Of a DNA stretch of 64,000 bases, positions 12,317-22,589 are shown piece after piece. The translations under genes and the position numbers were made by a program. The notes beneath the pieces were generated by a model that did not search any database, had not been told where the DNA came from, and worked only from the letters and a program-made list of their open reading frames with translations. The stretch's first letter is position 1, and each line of letters starts with the position of its first letter. The stretch is from Alloascoidea africana (Eukaryota > Ascomycota > Alloascoideomycetes > Alloascoideales > Alloascoideaceae): positions 1-64,000 of the forward strand of contig JAKTTT010000053.1 in NCBI GenBank assembly GCA_030581615.1, in the 5' to 3' direction.

Positions 12317-15300
12317 ATGTTCTTTGCCAACTGGTCTCTCTCTCTTCCCGCCCTCCTCCTGCCACAGCTCCGACCCTTGATGACCGCCTCGTCCCCCTTG
12401 CACACCATCGCCGCCTCTGTCATCAAGCCAGACCTCGATGACAGGTCCTACCGAGTCGTGAAGCTGCCGAACCTGCTGGAAGTCCTGCTTATCCACGATC
12501 CCACCACCGACAAGTCGTCTGCCGCCCTGGACGTCAACGTTGGTTCCTTTGGCGACCCCAAAGACTTGCCCGGTCTGGCCCACTTTTGCGAGCATCTGCT
12601 CTTCATGGGCACGGAAAAGTACCCCAAGGAAAACGAGTACTCTAGCTTTTTGGCAAACCATTCCGGTTCCTCAAACGCCTACACCGCTTCTGAAGACACA
12701 AACTACTACTTTGAAGTGGACCATAGGCATTTTGAAGGCGCACTGGACCGCTTTGCCCAGTTCTTCATATCTCCGTTGTTTAGTCCCGATGCAAAGGATC
12801 GAGAAATCCGAGCTGTGGATTCGGAAAACAAAAAGAATTTACAGAGCGATACCTGGCGTTTACACCAGATAGATCGCTCAACAAGTAATCCGACTCATCC
12901 ATATAACGGATTTAGTACTGGCAATTATGAAACTCTTGGCTCCGAACCTTTGTCCAAAGGCTTGGACGTGAGAGAGGAATTACTAAAATTTTACCACAAC
13001 TCTTACTCATCAAACTTGATGAAACTGGCGGTTCTTGGAAGAGAACCTTTGGATGTGCTACAGGACTGGGTTCTCTCCAAGTTTAGTCCGATCCAGAACT
13101 ACAACCTGTTAAAGCCCCACTACGATACGCAAATGTACTCGGAAAATGAGCTTGCCCAGTTCATCAGAGCCAAGCCCGTGATGGACTCAAAGGCCATCGA
13201 GGTTACGTTCCAGGTGCCCGATCAGGCTGCAAACTGGCAAGTCAATCCAGGCACCTATTTTGCAGAGCTGGTCGGTCATGAAGGGAAAGGCTCACTGCTA
13301 AACTATTATAAGCATAGAAATTGGGCAACAGGCATTAGTGCATCAGGTTATAACCCGTGCAATGGCTCAAGCGTCTTCACTGTGGAAATCGATTTGACAA
13401 CAGAGGGCTTACAAAGCCAAAAAGAGGTTGTGAGAGCCCTATTCCAATACATCAATCTACTCAAGAAAAACCCTGCTCAGGAATGGTTCTTTAACGAATT
13501 GCGAGACATTGCTAATCTCAACTTTAAGTTTAAACAAAAGGCCCGCGCCTCTTCAACAGTCAGTTCCCTATCGAAAACTTTACAAAAAGATTACATCAAT
13601 CGGGAATTTATACTTGGAACCCATCTTTTCAGAAGATATGATCAACAGGTTTTGGAATCCTATGTTCGTGCCCTAACTCCAACAAACGCAAGAATCACTC
13701 TTGTGGCACAACAACTTCCAAATTTAAACGAGATTGAAAAATGGTACGGGACGGAATATTCCGTTGACAAAATCGATTTGAAATGGCTTAGAAAATTGCA
13801 ATTCCCAGGAACAAATTCTTTTCTTCATTTCCCCCATAGAAACGAATTCATTCCTACTGATTTCACAGTTGATAAAAAAGAAGTTTTCAATGTTGCGAAA
13901 AGACCAACACTTTTGAAAAACACTCCGGAACTTAAAGTCTGGCATAAGAAAGATGATACATTTTGGGTCCCCAAGGCCCATATTGAAATTAGCATCAGGT
14001 CCCCGATTTCCACATCCACTCCGCTTTACGCCGCAGTAAGTAAATTGTTTGCAGATTTGGTAAACGATGGACTTAATGATATTGCCTATGAGGCGAGAAT
14101 GGCCGGTCTTGGTTACGCTGTCAGTTTTGCAAAGGATAATTTCGAAATCACAACAGCGGGATATCATCACAAGTTGTATTTGTTGTTGCAACGGATTTTG
14201 GAATTTCTAAAGAGTTATGAACCAACAGAACAGAGATTTGAAGCATTAAAGGAAAAACTTTTGAAAGATTACAAAAATTATGGATACGCTGTACCCTATT
14301 ACCAAGTCGGCGCCAGTTTCCCATTTGCTTTAAATGAGGGTTCATGGACATTTGACGAACGAATCGATCAATTGGAAACCTTGAGTTTTGATATTTTCAA
14401 AAAAATGTGCTCAACTCTTTTCCTTCAACTTGATACCGAAGTTCTGGTTGCTGGTAATTTGAACGAGACTGATGCTTTAAACATTGGTAAACTTGCAACA
14501 CAAATCTTGAATGCACAGCCATTACCAGAATCCTCGAGGCCAAAGCTTCGTGGTGCAGTGTTGCAATCAGGAGATTGTTTGAGATATGAAGTTGATTTGA
14601 AAGACGAGAAAAATATAAACTCGTGTATTGAATATTACTTACAGGTTGGCAAAGTGACCGATTCCCATTTGAATGCATTGTTGGCTCTTGTTGGCCAGAT
14701 CGGTTCCGAGCCTGCTTTCAACCAACTCAGATCAAAGGAACAATTGGGATACGTTGTATTTAGTGGAGTCAAGAAAAACAGGTCCGCTTCCGGTTACCGA
14801 ATTCTGATCCAAAGTGAGAGAGTAACTCCTTATTTGGAATACCGTATTGATGCATTTTTATCAATGCTTGGTAAAAAAATTGTGGAAATGCCCAATGAAG
14901 AATTTCAAAAGCATGTTGAAGCTCTTATTGCTAAAAAACTGGAAAAATTGAAAAATTTAAGTGAGGAGGCAACGAGATATTCAAATGCAATTTATGCTGG
15001 TTATTATGATTTTTTAAACGCAGATGAACTTGTAAAAGTTTTGAAAACTGTTTCCAAATCTGAAATTGTTGATTTCTATCATAAATTTATTGATCCTCGT
15101 TCACCAGATAGAACAAAAATGGTGGTTCATTTGAAATCTCAATCTCCACCAAAAGCAACAAACGCAAAAATTATAAAATCTTCATTGGAGAATTGTCTAT
15201 ATGCTAATGATGTCGAGTTCAGTTCTACCGAATTGGAAAAAACAATCGATCAATTTGAAGAGAATAATGGAGGGAAATTGGATGACTCAAGTCTTCATTT

Positions 15301-15553
15301 CCTTATCCCCCATTTACAACCTGTTTTATCAACATGTTCTCCAACATTACTCGAAAAAGCAATTCAATATTGTATCAAATCTTTGAATGAGGAATATCCT
15401 CCTGAATACCCACAGGGACAACTTTTCAAAGATGCAACAGAACTCAAATCAAGTTTGTTTATGGCACCTCCTCCTAAACCTATTTATCCATTGGAATCGT
15501 ATATGAAACATGAAAATGGGATTGGTAATGCCGATGTCAAAGCACATCTATAA
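12317..15553 (+). CDS. STE23: Insulin-degrading-enzyme-type M16A metalloprotease (Ste23-like), 1078 aa
   Basis: Zinc protease of the insulysin family. In S. cerevisiae Ste23 shares the N-terminal processing of a-factor with Axl1. The inverted zinc motif HFCEH is at residues 89-93 (H89, E92, H93) and the third ligand E170 is in DSENKKN; the 81-residue spacing matches insulysin. The chain runs the full four-domain length, including the TNYYFEVDHRHFEGALDR region and the C-terminal RSKEQLGYVVF block. ATG 12317 is the first in frame; a second ATG at 12380 would remove a short hydrophobic stretch (SLSLPALLLP) and start at MTASSPL. That stretch could be a weak signal anchor or spurious. A second intact paralogue lies at 49722-53386. 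It is convergent with the TDA3-like gene. Confidence 0.92.
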   Translation: MFFANWSLSLPALLLPQLRPLMTASSPLHTIAASVIKPDLDDRSYRVVKLPNLLEVLLIHDPTTDKSSAALDVNVGSFGDPKDLPGLAHFCEHLLFMGTEKYPKENEYSSFLANHSGSSNAYTASEDTNYYFEVDHRHFEGALDRFAQFFISPLFSPDAKDREIRAVDSENKKNLQSDTWRLHQIDRSTSNPTHPYNGFSTGNYETLGSEPLSKGLDVREELLKFYHNSYSSNLMKLAVLGREPLDVLQDWVLSKFSPIQNYNLLKPHYDTQMYSENELAQFIRAKPVMDSKAIEVTFQVPDQAANWQVNPGTYFAELVGHEGKGSLLNYYKHRNWATGISASGYNPCNGSSVFTVEIDLTTEGLQSQKEVVRALFQYINLLKKNPAQEWFFNELRDIANLNFKFKQKARASSTVSSLSKTLQKDYINREFILGTHLFRRYDQQVLESYVRALTPTNARITLVAQQLPNLNEIEKWYGTEYSVDKIDLKWLRKLQFPGTNSFLHFPHRNEFIPTDFTVDKKEVFNVAKRPTLLKNTPELKVWHKKDDTFWVPKAHIEISIRSPISTSTPLYAAVSKLFADLVNDGLNDIAYEARMAGLGYAVSFAKDNFEITTAGYHHKLYLLLQRILEFLKSYEPTEQRFEALKEKLLKDYKNYGYAVPYYQVGASFPFALNEGSWTFDERIDQLETLSFDIFKKMCSTLFLQLDTEVLVAGNLNETDALNIGKLATQILNAQPLPESSRPKLRGAVLQSGDCLRYEVDLKDEKNINSCIEYYLQVGKVTDSHLNALLALVGQIGSEPAFNQLRSKEQLGYVVFSGVKKNRSASGYRILIQSERVTPYLEYRIDAFLSMLGKKIVEMPNEEFQKHVEALIAKKLEKLKNLSEEATRYSNAIYAGYYDFLNADELVKVLKTVSKSEIVDFYHKFIDPRSPDRTKMVVHLKSQSPPKATNAKIIKSSLENCLYANDVEFSSTELEKTIDQFEENNGGKLDDSSLHFLIPHLQPVLSTCSPTLLEKAIQYCIKSLNEEYPPEYPQGQLFKDATELKSSLFMAPPPKPIYPLESYMKHENGIGNADVKAHL

Positions 15554-16494
15554 AGTATCCCAGTGCTTTGTAATTGCTTTGCTTTGTAATTGCTAGAAAT
15601 CATGGCGAAATTCCATATTTTTTTTTTCTCTTCCATTCTTTTTATTGCACTAGAGTGTGGTTGGTGTTAAGTTTTTTTGTATATAAGTTTTTTTTTTTTT
15701 TTTAGCTACTACTTTTTTTTCTCTCATTCGTGTTCATATATCTCATATATATATATTTATATAGTGTATGCCATCCTGTTTATATTGTGTGTTATCCAAT
15801 TCATCTATCTCATTCGAAAAGTTGAATAACCGAAAGTTTTTGAGGATTTTGGTGGAGTGGAAGCGGAGCATGAGTGTGAGTGTGAGTGGGAATGGACATA
15901 TCGGAAATAAGAACCTGCCTGACCTTAGCGTGTGTTATTTCGTGTTTTGTTGCTTTTGTTTTTCCCATCACACCATATTTTATGCAAACAGGAAATTAAT
16001 CTAACATTCTGTATTATACAAAAAATAAAAAATAGAATCACGGCAACGACTTATACGGGGAATAACTAGGATGGGAGAGAGACCCAGATACAGACACACA
16101 GACTTGTGGAGGGGAGGATGAGTCAGTTACTGGAAAACAGTTCGCTCAGATACATTTTTTTATCGGTTCGGTTCGGTTCGGTTCCGGTTCCAGTTCCAGT
16201 TCCAGTTTAGTTTAGGTGGTGGTTCGAGAGGTGTCGGACACGGACACGGACACGGACACGGATGCCGATACGGAGGACTCGAACACAAACACAAACACGA
16301 ACGAACCGTCGTAGTGGGACACAAATACGACCAACATTGAACGAGACCCACTTGATCAAAAATAATTAATAAAAAAACATCCGCATTCCATGCAAGATAT
16401 GCTCATGTCAAGACTGGGAGGGGGAGAAAAATAAGACACAAAAAAACAACAACACTGGGCGAGAACGACGAGGAGGGTGGTTGAAAAATTCAAG
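15554..16494. other. Convergent 3' intergenic region with simple repeats
   Basis: Between the 3' ends of the M16 protease and TDA3-like genes. It holds long T runs and an AT alternation (about 15740-15765) suited to transcript 3' ends, a CGGTT pentamer run from about 16164 followed by CAGTTC units, and a CGGACA hexamer run at about 16235-16261. No coding region is supported. Confidence 0.6.
16164..16261. repeat. Simple-sequence repeats (CGGTT)n, (CAGTTC)n, (CGGACA)n
   Basis: Three adjacent microsatellite-like runs separated by short unique sequence. They are non-coding and lie in the convergent spacer. Likely polymorphic between strains. Confidence 0.8.
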
Positions 16495-17908
16495 TTAAAT
16501 GCTGGCATCAAAATAGAGACTTGGGTCGAGTGCACTGATATCAGCACTCACTGCTTCTCCATCAAACAACATCTCCGCCAACAATTTCCCCGTAGCTGGT
16601 GCGTTATTTATCCCCCAGCAACTATGTCCACTTGCAAGATACAGGTTATCCACATTTGTTCTTCCAATCAAGGGTCCCGAGGATGCTGGTACGTCAAGAA
16701 CAGGTAAATAACATGCCTGTCTTTTCAAAATGCTACCTTTTTGTAAAACATCGGATACAACCCCAGCATATCTGAATAATTCATCACATTTTTCTTTTAA
16801 AACCTCAACGTCATCCGAAGTTTCGGGAACAGAAACCAAGGAGTCTCCTTCACCACAGACGTATACCTCATCTTGCCTTGCATAAATCTCGGGTGACACA
16901 TATTTCCCCCGTGAAAGCTTCAACTCTGTGAAAACTGCATATGGACTCACCGTCCGTTCAGTTTGGATTGTGATAGAGTGAGCTCTTAGCCCACTTATGG
17001 GACAATCCGTAAGAATCTTGGAAGTCCAGGGACCAACTGCCATGATGATCTCGTCAGCTTCCAGTGTAATTGGCATTGTGTCCGGATTTGCACTCTCTTT
17101 AGCCGTACTGGGAACATATGTAATTGATTCTGCAGATCCATCCTCATATGAATAGTTGATTTCCTGAACTTTGCCAATGATTAGATTCACCGCCCCTGTT
17201 TCCATAGCCTTTTTAAGAATAAAATTGGTAAATCGGTAAGGGTGTACCTGCGCCGTTGAGTCCTTGCCTCCAAGCGGTGACCATCCTTCTACAATGTCCT
17301 CTTTTATCCAGTTGAGATCATCAGGGAGGTGGTTTTCCGGGTCAATGTTGAAGTTCCTTGCTGCCTCTGAGTTCTTCTTGACCTGTTTTGTCGGTGGCTC
17401 CTCTTGCAAACTTTGACTTTGTGCTTGTTGTTGAGCAGAAATATCCCCTTCAATAGAAACGGTTGTTAGTCGACGATACCCCCATTCTTCACCTCCGTTG
17501 TATTGGTTTGCAAGTTCTTGGTGAAGTTTGAACGACAGTGGCACAATCTGCTGTGGGAATGCCCAAAGTGCCAATAACCCCCCTGCTTTCCCACTCGCAC
17601 CTCCAGCTACTCTTTTCGATTCCAAGATTGTTATGCGATGGTCTTCCGCCGAAAATCGAGGGTCATGGGTGATGTAGTAAGCTGCACAGACACCAATAAT
17701 ACCGGCTCCTAATACAATTGTCAGACTTTTGGTCAGCACGGACACACACACACGAAGCGAAACAAAAAACGTAGACAGATCTCGAGGGAGGTCCTGGGCC
17801 CGTTCTCCCCCTTCACCTCCATACGGCAATGCACGACGACGACGACGACTACTTACCCACTATGATAGTGTGTCGCTTCTTCTCGGTGGAGCCATTATAT
17901 GACGACAT
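16495..17908 (-). CDS. TDA3: FAD-dependent oxidoreductase (DAO fold, Tda3-like), 2 exons, 421 aa
   Basis: Flavoprotein of the D-amino-acid-oxidase/glycine-oxidase fold. Exon 1 is 17857-17908 (starts MSSYNGSTEKKRHTIIV), the intron 17709-17856 (GTAAGT donor, CTGAC branch, TTAG acceptor), exon 2 16495-17708. The splice falls inside the FAD-binding Rossmann motif and restores VGAGIIGVCAAYY (GxGxxG); without splicing the motif is broken. The FAD-domain end ASGHSCWGINNAPATGK is present. The C-terminal part resembles yeast Tda3 (YHR009C), an endosome-linked putative oxidoreductase of unknown substrate. The orthology is moderate and the fold is certain. A frame running upstream to 17829 without splicing is rejected. 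Confidence 0.82.
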
Positions 17909-18113
17909 GGCTGGCGAGGCGAGTGAGAATAAAGGTGTGGTGGACTCTGGGAAAAACAAAATGCCCCGGTGCGTGGGCGCCCCCTCCCTCGCGCACACAC
18001 CCCCTGGAGAGAGAGAGAGAGAGAACACTCGCCGATAGGGGGTCGCACAGGGGGTGCACATCTACGGATCTACATGCCGGATCGGGAAATCATACAACCG
18101 TTCACCCCTAGTG

Positions 18114-18803
18114 CTACTCTACACACAGAACGAGAAACAGAAACGCGGCCACGAGCAAAAGTCCCAGCCCCAACATGCAAAAGCTCTTCCGGCTATCTCT
18201 CAGAATGCCCATTCCTCGGCCCTCCTTGGCCTCCACCATCGACACACCCTGTCTCTCAAGCAGCATCTCCTGATCGTCCATCGCCATATATGGCGGCGGC
18301 GGCGGCGGTGGTGGTGCTCGCTGCTCGCACTGCTGCTCTCTGTTTTTCCCCACAGTTAACTGGACCTCATCGAGTCCAGCATCTCTGCCTTTTTGTCCAA
18401 CAATGCTGTAGTTTGGCCGTTCTATCCTGTAATAGTCTCTGTGTGCGCCCATGTTGCTCCGTCTTTGTTTACTCCCGTATCTCGATGGAGTCTTGCTCCT
18501 ATTCATTCTTGTAACCGCGCTCCTGATCCCGTTCTCAAGTCCCTGTACAACTCTTCTCCTATTTATTATCTCTGCATCACTTAGTTGAAACTCTTCCGGT
18601 CGAGCATTTGCAATTGAAACCGACCATTTTAGATCCTCCATTATCTCGTAGAGATCGTCCAGCGTCTCGTTGTATTCTCTATTGGCCACATCTGGATTCG
18701 TACCGTTCGCCAATGGCTCTTTGTTTATCATTGTGTCTGTTAGCGCCTCAAGTGTTTGGAGTCTGTTACAGGCATCCTGGAATATCTGGGGATAAGGATC
18801 CAT
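18114..18803 (-). CDS. Syntaxin-6/Tlg1 N-domain protein with tail anchor but no visible SNARE motif, 229 aa
   Basis: Residues 1-100 match the N-terminal three-helix domain of the Qc-SNARE family syntaxin 6/Tlg1: start DPYPQIFQDA, then DLYEIMEDLKWSV and ARPEEFQLSDAEI. A basic linker, a run of eight prolines (about 165-172) and a C-terminal membrane anchor (about 209-228) follow. Between the prolines and the anchor there are only about 35 residues (DDQEMLLERQ onward), too few for the roughly 53-residue SNARE helix with its central Gln, and no heptad pattern with LDEQ is seen. The frame is continuous, with no stop and no convincing intron. Normally Tlg1 works in endosome-to-Golgi fusion; this form could not make a standard SNARE bundle. 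Either an unusual paralogue, a decayed gene or an assembly deletion. ATG at 18801-18803. Confidence 0.75.
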   Translation of the reverse strand: MDPYPQIFQDACNRLQTLEALTDTMINKEPLANGTNPDVANREYNETLDDLYEIMEDLKWSVSIANARPEEFQLSDAEIINRRRVVQGLENGIRSAVTRMNRSKTPSRYGSKQRRSNMGAHRDYYRIERPNYSIVGQKGRDAGLDEVQLTVGKNREQQCEQRAPPPPPPPPYMAMDDQEMLLERQGVSMVEAKEGRGMGILRDSRKSFCMLGLGLLLVAAFLFLVLCVE

Positions 18804-19685
18804 AATGTTGAAGAAAGTTTCAATGTTTGATTTCCAAAGGATAGTATATGTTGTTTTATTGTAATGAGTGGAAGTGAAAGAATGGTTTTTGTCTGAGCAA
18901 AGACCAGCTTGCCTTGTAACCAGTAAAAAAAAAAAAAAAAAGGAGAAAAAGCGAAGAAGAAAACCGCATCTTAATCATCATATATAGCCAATTGGCCATA
19001 TTTGAAGTGTTATTATTCAATGGGCACACTTGTTGCAACGATGAGGCGTTGAGATCCCTTCTGTTTCAAACAAAAACAGATCCCCCACCATGATTATTAT
19101 CAAAGTGTATGAGAATTTTTGCCCTCCTTTGCCATCGCTTTTAAATCTTGTTTATGGATTGGTTTTTTTTGCTATGTTTGAGGATAGCTTTATTGATTGT
19201 TAAATAGATTTCTCTTGATTGTTCAGACTATGTTGGGGGGTGTTCCGCTATGTAATTATTTTTACGACATCTCCGGTTCGCGAGACAAATGTACAGAGAA
19301 CAAACATGTCGACTTTTCTTATACATTACTAAAAAGTTATGACTGTTTCCATAATTATCGGATAGATATTAGACGCACCATGCTCTTACCTGCCCCAATT
19401 AAAGAGAAACATCTAGAAAAAGAAGTAAATGACATAGAAACGTCGGGTAGAGTCTACTTGTTTCGTAAGCATTCTTATCTATGCATTTCTCGGAAATGAT
19501 CATCATCAGTTTTGGTTTTTGGTTTTTGGTTTTGAACATTGAGCCATGATTAATACCATAAATTAGAACCTACGTCTATTGCGATGATACTTCAAAAAAG
19601 GGCAAAAAAGAAACATTAATATTTATGCATCAACAAATCATTTGTTAATTGTTGTGAGTTTTGTTTTTGCTTATTGCCGCTGAAA
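18804..19685. other. Intergenic region, nothing recognised
   Basis: Between the Tlg1-like gene start and the coiled-coil gene end (both minus strand). A/T-rich with an A run near 18926. The longest open frame is about 100 codons on the plus strand at 19197, with no family resemblance. Confidence 0.5.
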
Positions 19686-22133
19686 TCATTGATCATTAGG
19701 TTCTTCAACTTCATCAATTTTACCAATTTCTTCTCCCTTCCGCCCGATCAAAGTTTCATCTTTGCCATTGACAACCACAATTACTTCACCATTCTCGTTT
19801 TTTATCGGTGCAGGAAGCACATTCGTACGAAAGATATCTGTATATCTCCTGCCTCTCCCACCACCACTTTGATCATCAATTCCATCAAGATCCGTTAAAC
19901 CCGCATTGCTTAATATGACTCTTGGTGAAGAAGAGCCCAAAAACATTTTATACTTCTCCAACATGGCATCATTATCGATTTTCTTTTGAAAAGCAGAGTA
20001 TCTCTTCTCCAACGCTTCAAAATCCTTGTATTTCAAGGCAAATGTACCTTTCAATTGTGCAATTTCAATGTAAAGTTGCTCTTTCTCCTTTGTCAATTGC
20101 TCAATTTCGCGTTTTTGATCGTTGTAATCTGATTCATTGTTTGCAATTTCAAAGTTTTTAAACTGTTCTTTCAATTCTTGAATAGTTTTCTTATTCTCTT
20201 CTTTCTCAGTCAAAACTTTCTCAAGCTCCGTTTCCAGCTTCTTTGTATCTGGTTTTAAACTTTGTAGCTCATCAAAGGCTTCTTTTAGTGAATTTTTCAG
20301 TTCATCATGTGCCTCTAGTCCATTTGTCACACCGTTGCACAGTTTCTCTTCCAATTCCTGTTTCAATTCTTTTAGTAAGTTTGATAAAGAATTAATGTCT
20401 GTATTCGTAACTTCCTGCTGAGCGCTTGCAGTTTCAGATATGCCGTCCACTTTTGTTCTCAACTCTGTTATTTTGGAGTCAAAATTGGCTTTCAATTCAT
20501 CATGGGTCGAAACCAAACCTTTGTTGTGATTTAGGGAGGCCTCAATACCAGATCGAACCTCCTCCACAGCTTTTTCAATCCCCGTGTCGGTTTCGGTTTC
20601 GGGTTTTGAATTTTTGGCTGCTTGTAACAAAGCATCAATCCTGAGTAACACCTCTTTCAGTTGGTCGGATCCGTCATTGGTTTCACTTGATACACGCTGT
20701 TCAATTGACTCCAGTTTTGATAAAATCTCGCCAGTTTCCGCCGAAACATTTGAACCGTTCTTTAAAAACTCAGCGCTATTTAAAATCGCGGAGATTTCGT
20801 TAAGATCCGCTGTTATTGCCTCAACAGTTGCCTTTTGAACTTCTCTTTCAGCACCCGTTTCAGTAGCACCAGAGCTAGGTTCAGCGCTGTCTCGAACCGT
20901 ATCCGTCAACTCTCCTATTGTCTTTTCAATCACTTTCCGCAACTCGGCACTCGACCTCGTTACAGAGCTCTTCTCCGTATTCAATCCATCATCCCCGTCA
21001 TCCGTTGTTTCAAAAAAACCCTTAATCGTCTTGAGCTCTTTATTGATATCGCGAAATAACTCAACTTCTTTGCCAACTATGGCAGGAACCCCTTTATCAA
21101 GCTCATCGTAGAGTTCCCATAGTAAGTTTCTATCTTCGGAATCCTTATCCACCAATTTTTTCAAGTCGTTTAATCCCTTGACAATACTGTCGATTTTCCA
21201 AATGAAAGTCGTGCTTTCTTTCAGAATTGGGGCTCTGTCCAACAATTTCTTGACACCGGTTAATGCCTCTGTTATTTTCTGGCTTCGCACTAGCTGGTCA
21301 GGGTCTTTCTGGGTGCTACTACTGGAGTCCTTGATTGCAGATTCCAAATTTTTCAACTCTTTGTCGTAGTCCTGTGAATAGGATTTAAGGCGCTCACTCA
21401 GAGATTCACTGGTTTCTCGAAGAGACGCAGAGTGCTGATTTTGAAACGTGGTAATTCTCTCCTCGTTGTGTCTCGCCAGGTCCGTTTTCAGCTCCTGGAC
21501 CAGTTTCTCATGACGCCCAAACTCGGAACTCATGTTCTCCCCTAGGGAACGAATCTTGTTGGTGGTTTCAGTCTCTGATTCCACTGAGAGTCCCTTTAGA
21601 GTCTCAACAAAATCGGGGATCGTCCCTTCCACCACGCGGCACAGGTCCAAAAGCAAAGAGTTTGCATCTTTAGTGTCGTTAATCATGTCTGTGGTCTTCA
21701 ACGAATGCTCAACACCGGACAGCTTTTCCTGGATGGACTCTGTCTGTTTGTTCAGGTCCTCGTAGAGCAACGAGGTTGTGTCCAGAGTTTTGACAAGTGT
21801 AGTATTTGTCTGATCCAGAACGGATTTGGAATCGACCGACGACTGTAAAGACGCCTTTACATCAGCCATCAGTTCACCAAGAGCTATAGCATTTGTCTTT
21901 GATCGTTCATACAGATTTGTGAAATCTTGTCGGGTCTCCAGAACTTTTTCTCCTGTGCCGTCCAGCTGTTGTCCCAACGTCTCTACGCTTTCCAAAATCT
22001 GGTTCAGTTTGGTTTCCAGAACCTCTGTCGAGTCATCCAACCCTAGTAGATTCCGCGAGATCTTGACCTTGCCTATAGGTCGCCCCAGTACCGAGTTCCG
22101 CTGCGAAGGTGAGGACGAGGTTGTGTTTGGCAT
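19686..22133 (-). CDS. Large coiled-coil protein of unknown function, 815 aa
   Basis: Single exon from ATG 22131-22133 to TGA. The first 25 residues are Ser/Thr-rich and basic (GRPIGKVKISRN). Residues about 35-730 are mostly predicted coiled coil, rich in Leu/Glu/Lys/Ser with heptad-like spacing (for example VLETKLNQILESVETL). A short globular-looking end (SSPRVILSNAGLTDLDG) and a basic GGGRGRRYTDIFR patch follow, then a tail with VIVVVNGKDETLIGRKG. It has no transmembrane segment, zinc site or ATPase motif. It could be a structural component of a spindle pole, kinetochore, cortex or septin-linked assembly, but nothing in the sequence decides this. The 3' end lies 882 bp from its downstream neighbour. 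Confidence 0.8.
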   Translation of the reverse strand: MPNTTSSSPSQRNSVLGRPIGKVKISRNLLGLDDSTEVLETKLNQILESVETLGQQLDGTGEKVLETRQDFTNLYERSKTNAIALGELMADVKASLQSSVDSKSVLDQTNTTLVKTLDTTSLLYEDLNKQTESIQEKLSGVEHSLKTTDMINDTKDANSLLLDLCRVVEGTIPDFVETLKGLSVESETETTNKIRSLGENMSSEFGRHEKLVQELKTDLARHNEERITTFQNQHSASLRETSESLSERLKSYSQDYDKELKNLESAIKDSSSSTQKDPDQLVRSQKITEALTGVKKLLDRAPILKESTTFIWKIDSIVKGLNDLKKLVDKDSEDRNLLWELYDELDKGVPAIVGKEVELFRDINKELKTIKGFFETTDDGDDGLNTEKSSVTRSSAELRKVIEKTIGELTDTVRDSAEPSSGATETGAEREVQKATVEAITADLNEISAILNSAEFLKNGSNVSAETGEILSKLESIEQRVSSETNDGSDQLKEVLLRIDALLQAAKNSKPETETDTGIEKAVEEVRSGIEASLNHNKGLVSTHDELKANFDSKITELRTKVDGISETASAQQEVTNTDINSLSNLLKELKQELEEKLCNGVTNGLEAHDELKNSLKEAFDELQSLKPDTKKLETELEKVLTEKEENKKTIQELKEQFKNFEIANNESDYNDQKREIEQLTKEKEQLYIEIAQLKGTFALKYKDFEALEKRYSAFQKKIDNDAMLEKYKMFLGSSSPRVILSNAGLTDLDGIDDQSGGGRGRRYTDIFRTNVLPAPIKNENGEVIVVVNGKDETLIGRKGEEIGKIDEVEEPNDQ

Positions 22134-22589
22134 AGACGGTTGTTGCTATCGATAAAGAAAAGAAGAAAGTATTGGAGACAAGGTAAAGGGGAAAAAGGAG
22201 GTTTGGGATTTCGTTTCCTTTCGTTTCCTTTCGCTTTTGGAGTAAACACACACCGCATGCAGCCCAGCCCAGCCCAGCCCAATCATATTTTCCTGTTTCC
22301 CTAGTGCCACAACCTCCATCAACGTATATGATCCATTGGACTGGGTGCGAGAGTGTACAATTGGAAATTAACACAGGTCTGAACGGAATCCAGAAAGAGA
22401 GACACCTATTTTTGTTGGCTCCAATATACACAGTTAGTTAGTTTCAAAATTAAAAATTAAATTCTATTTCTTTCCCCTGTTATGTCCGGGTAAGCTAAAC
22501 AAGACCGCATGTGTAAAGAGAAAAAAATTGAAAAAAAAAAAAAAATTGAGAATCAACCAGCTTTATTCATAGTGCTTTTTGGTTTTAGT
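22134..22589. other. Divergent promoter region (coiled-coil gene / SFM1)
   Basis: 456 bp between divergent start codons. It contains a four-fold CAGCC run near 22260 and A-rich runs immediately before the SFM1 start. No gene is seen. Confidence 0.5.

Noticed and set aside
12197-12661. 154-codon minus-strand frame over the start of the first M16 protease
   Set aside because: It is antisense to a well-conserved coding region and mirrors its GC-rich codons.
16164-16261. CRISPR-like array
   Set aside because: The units are 5-6 bp tandem microsatellites with no spacers, in a eukaryotic context.
16495-17829. Unspliced TDA3-like frame starting near 17829
   Set aside because: It disrupts the start of the FAD-binding motif, while the spliced form restores VGAGIIG exactly in phase.
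18240-18370. Intron in the Tlg1-like gene hiding the SNARE motif
   Set aside because: The only strong acceptor-like string (TTTCCCCACAG) is on the opposite strand, and the minus-strand frame is already continuous with no room for extra coding sequence.
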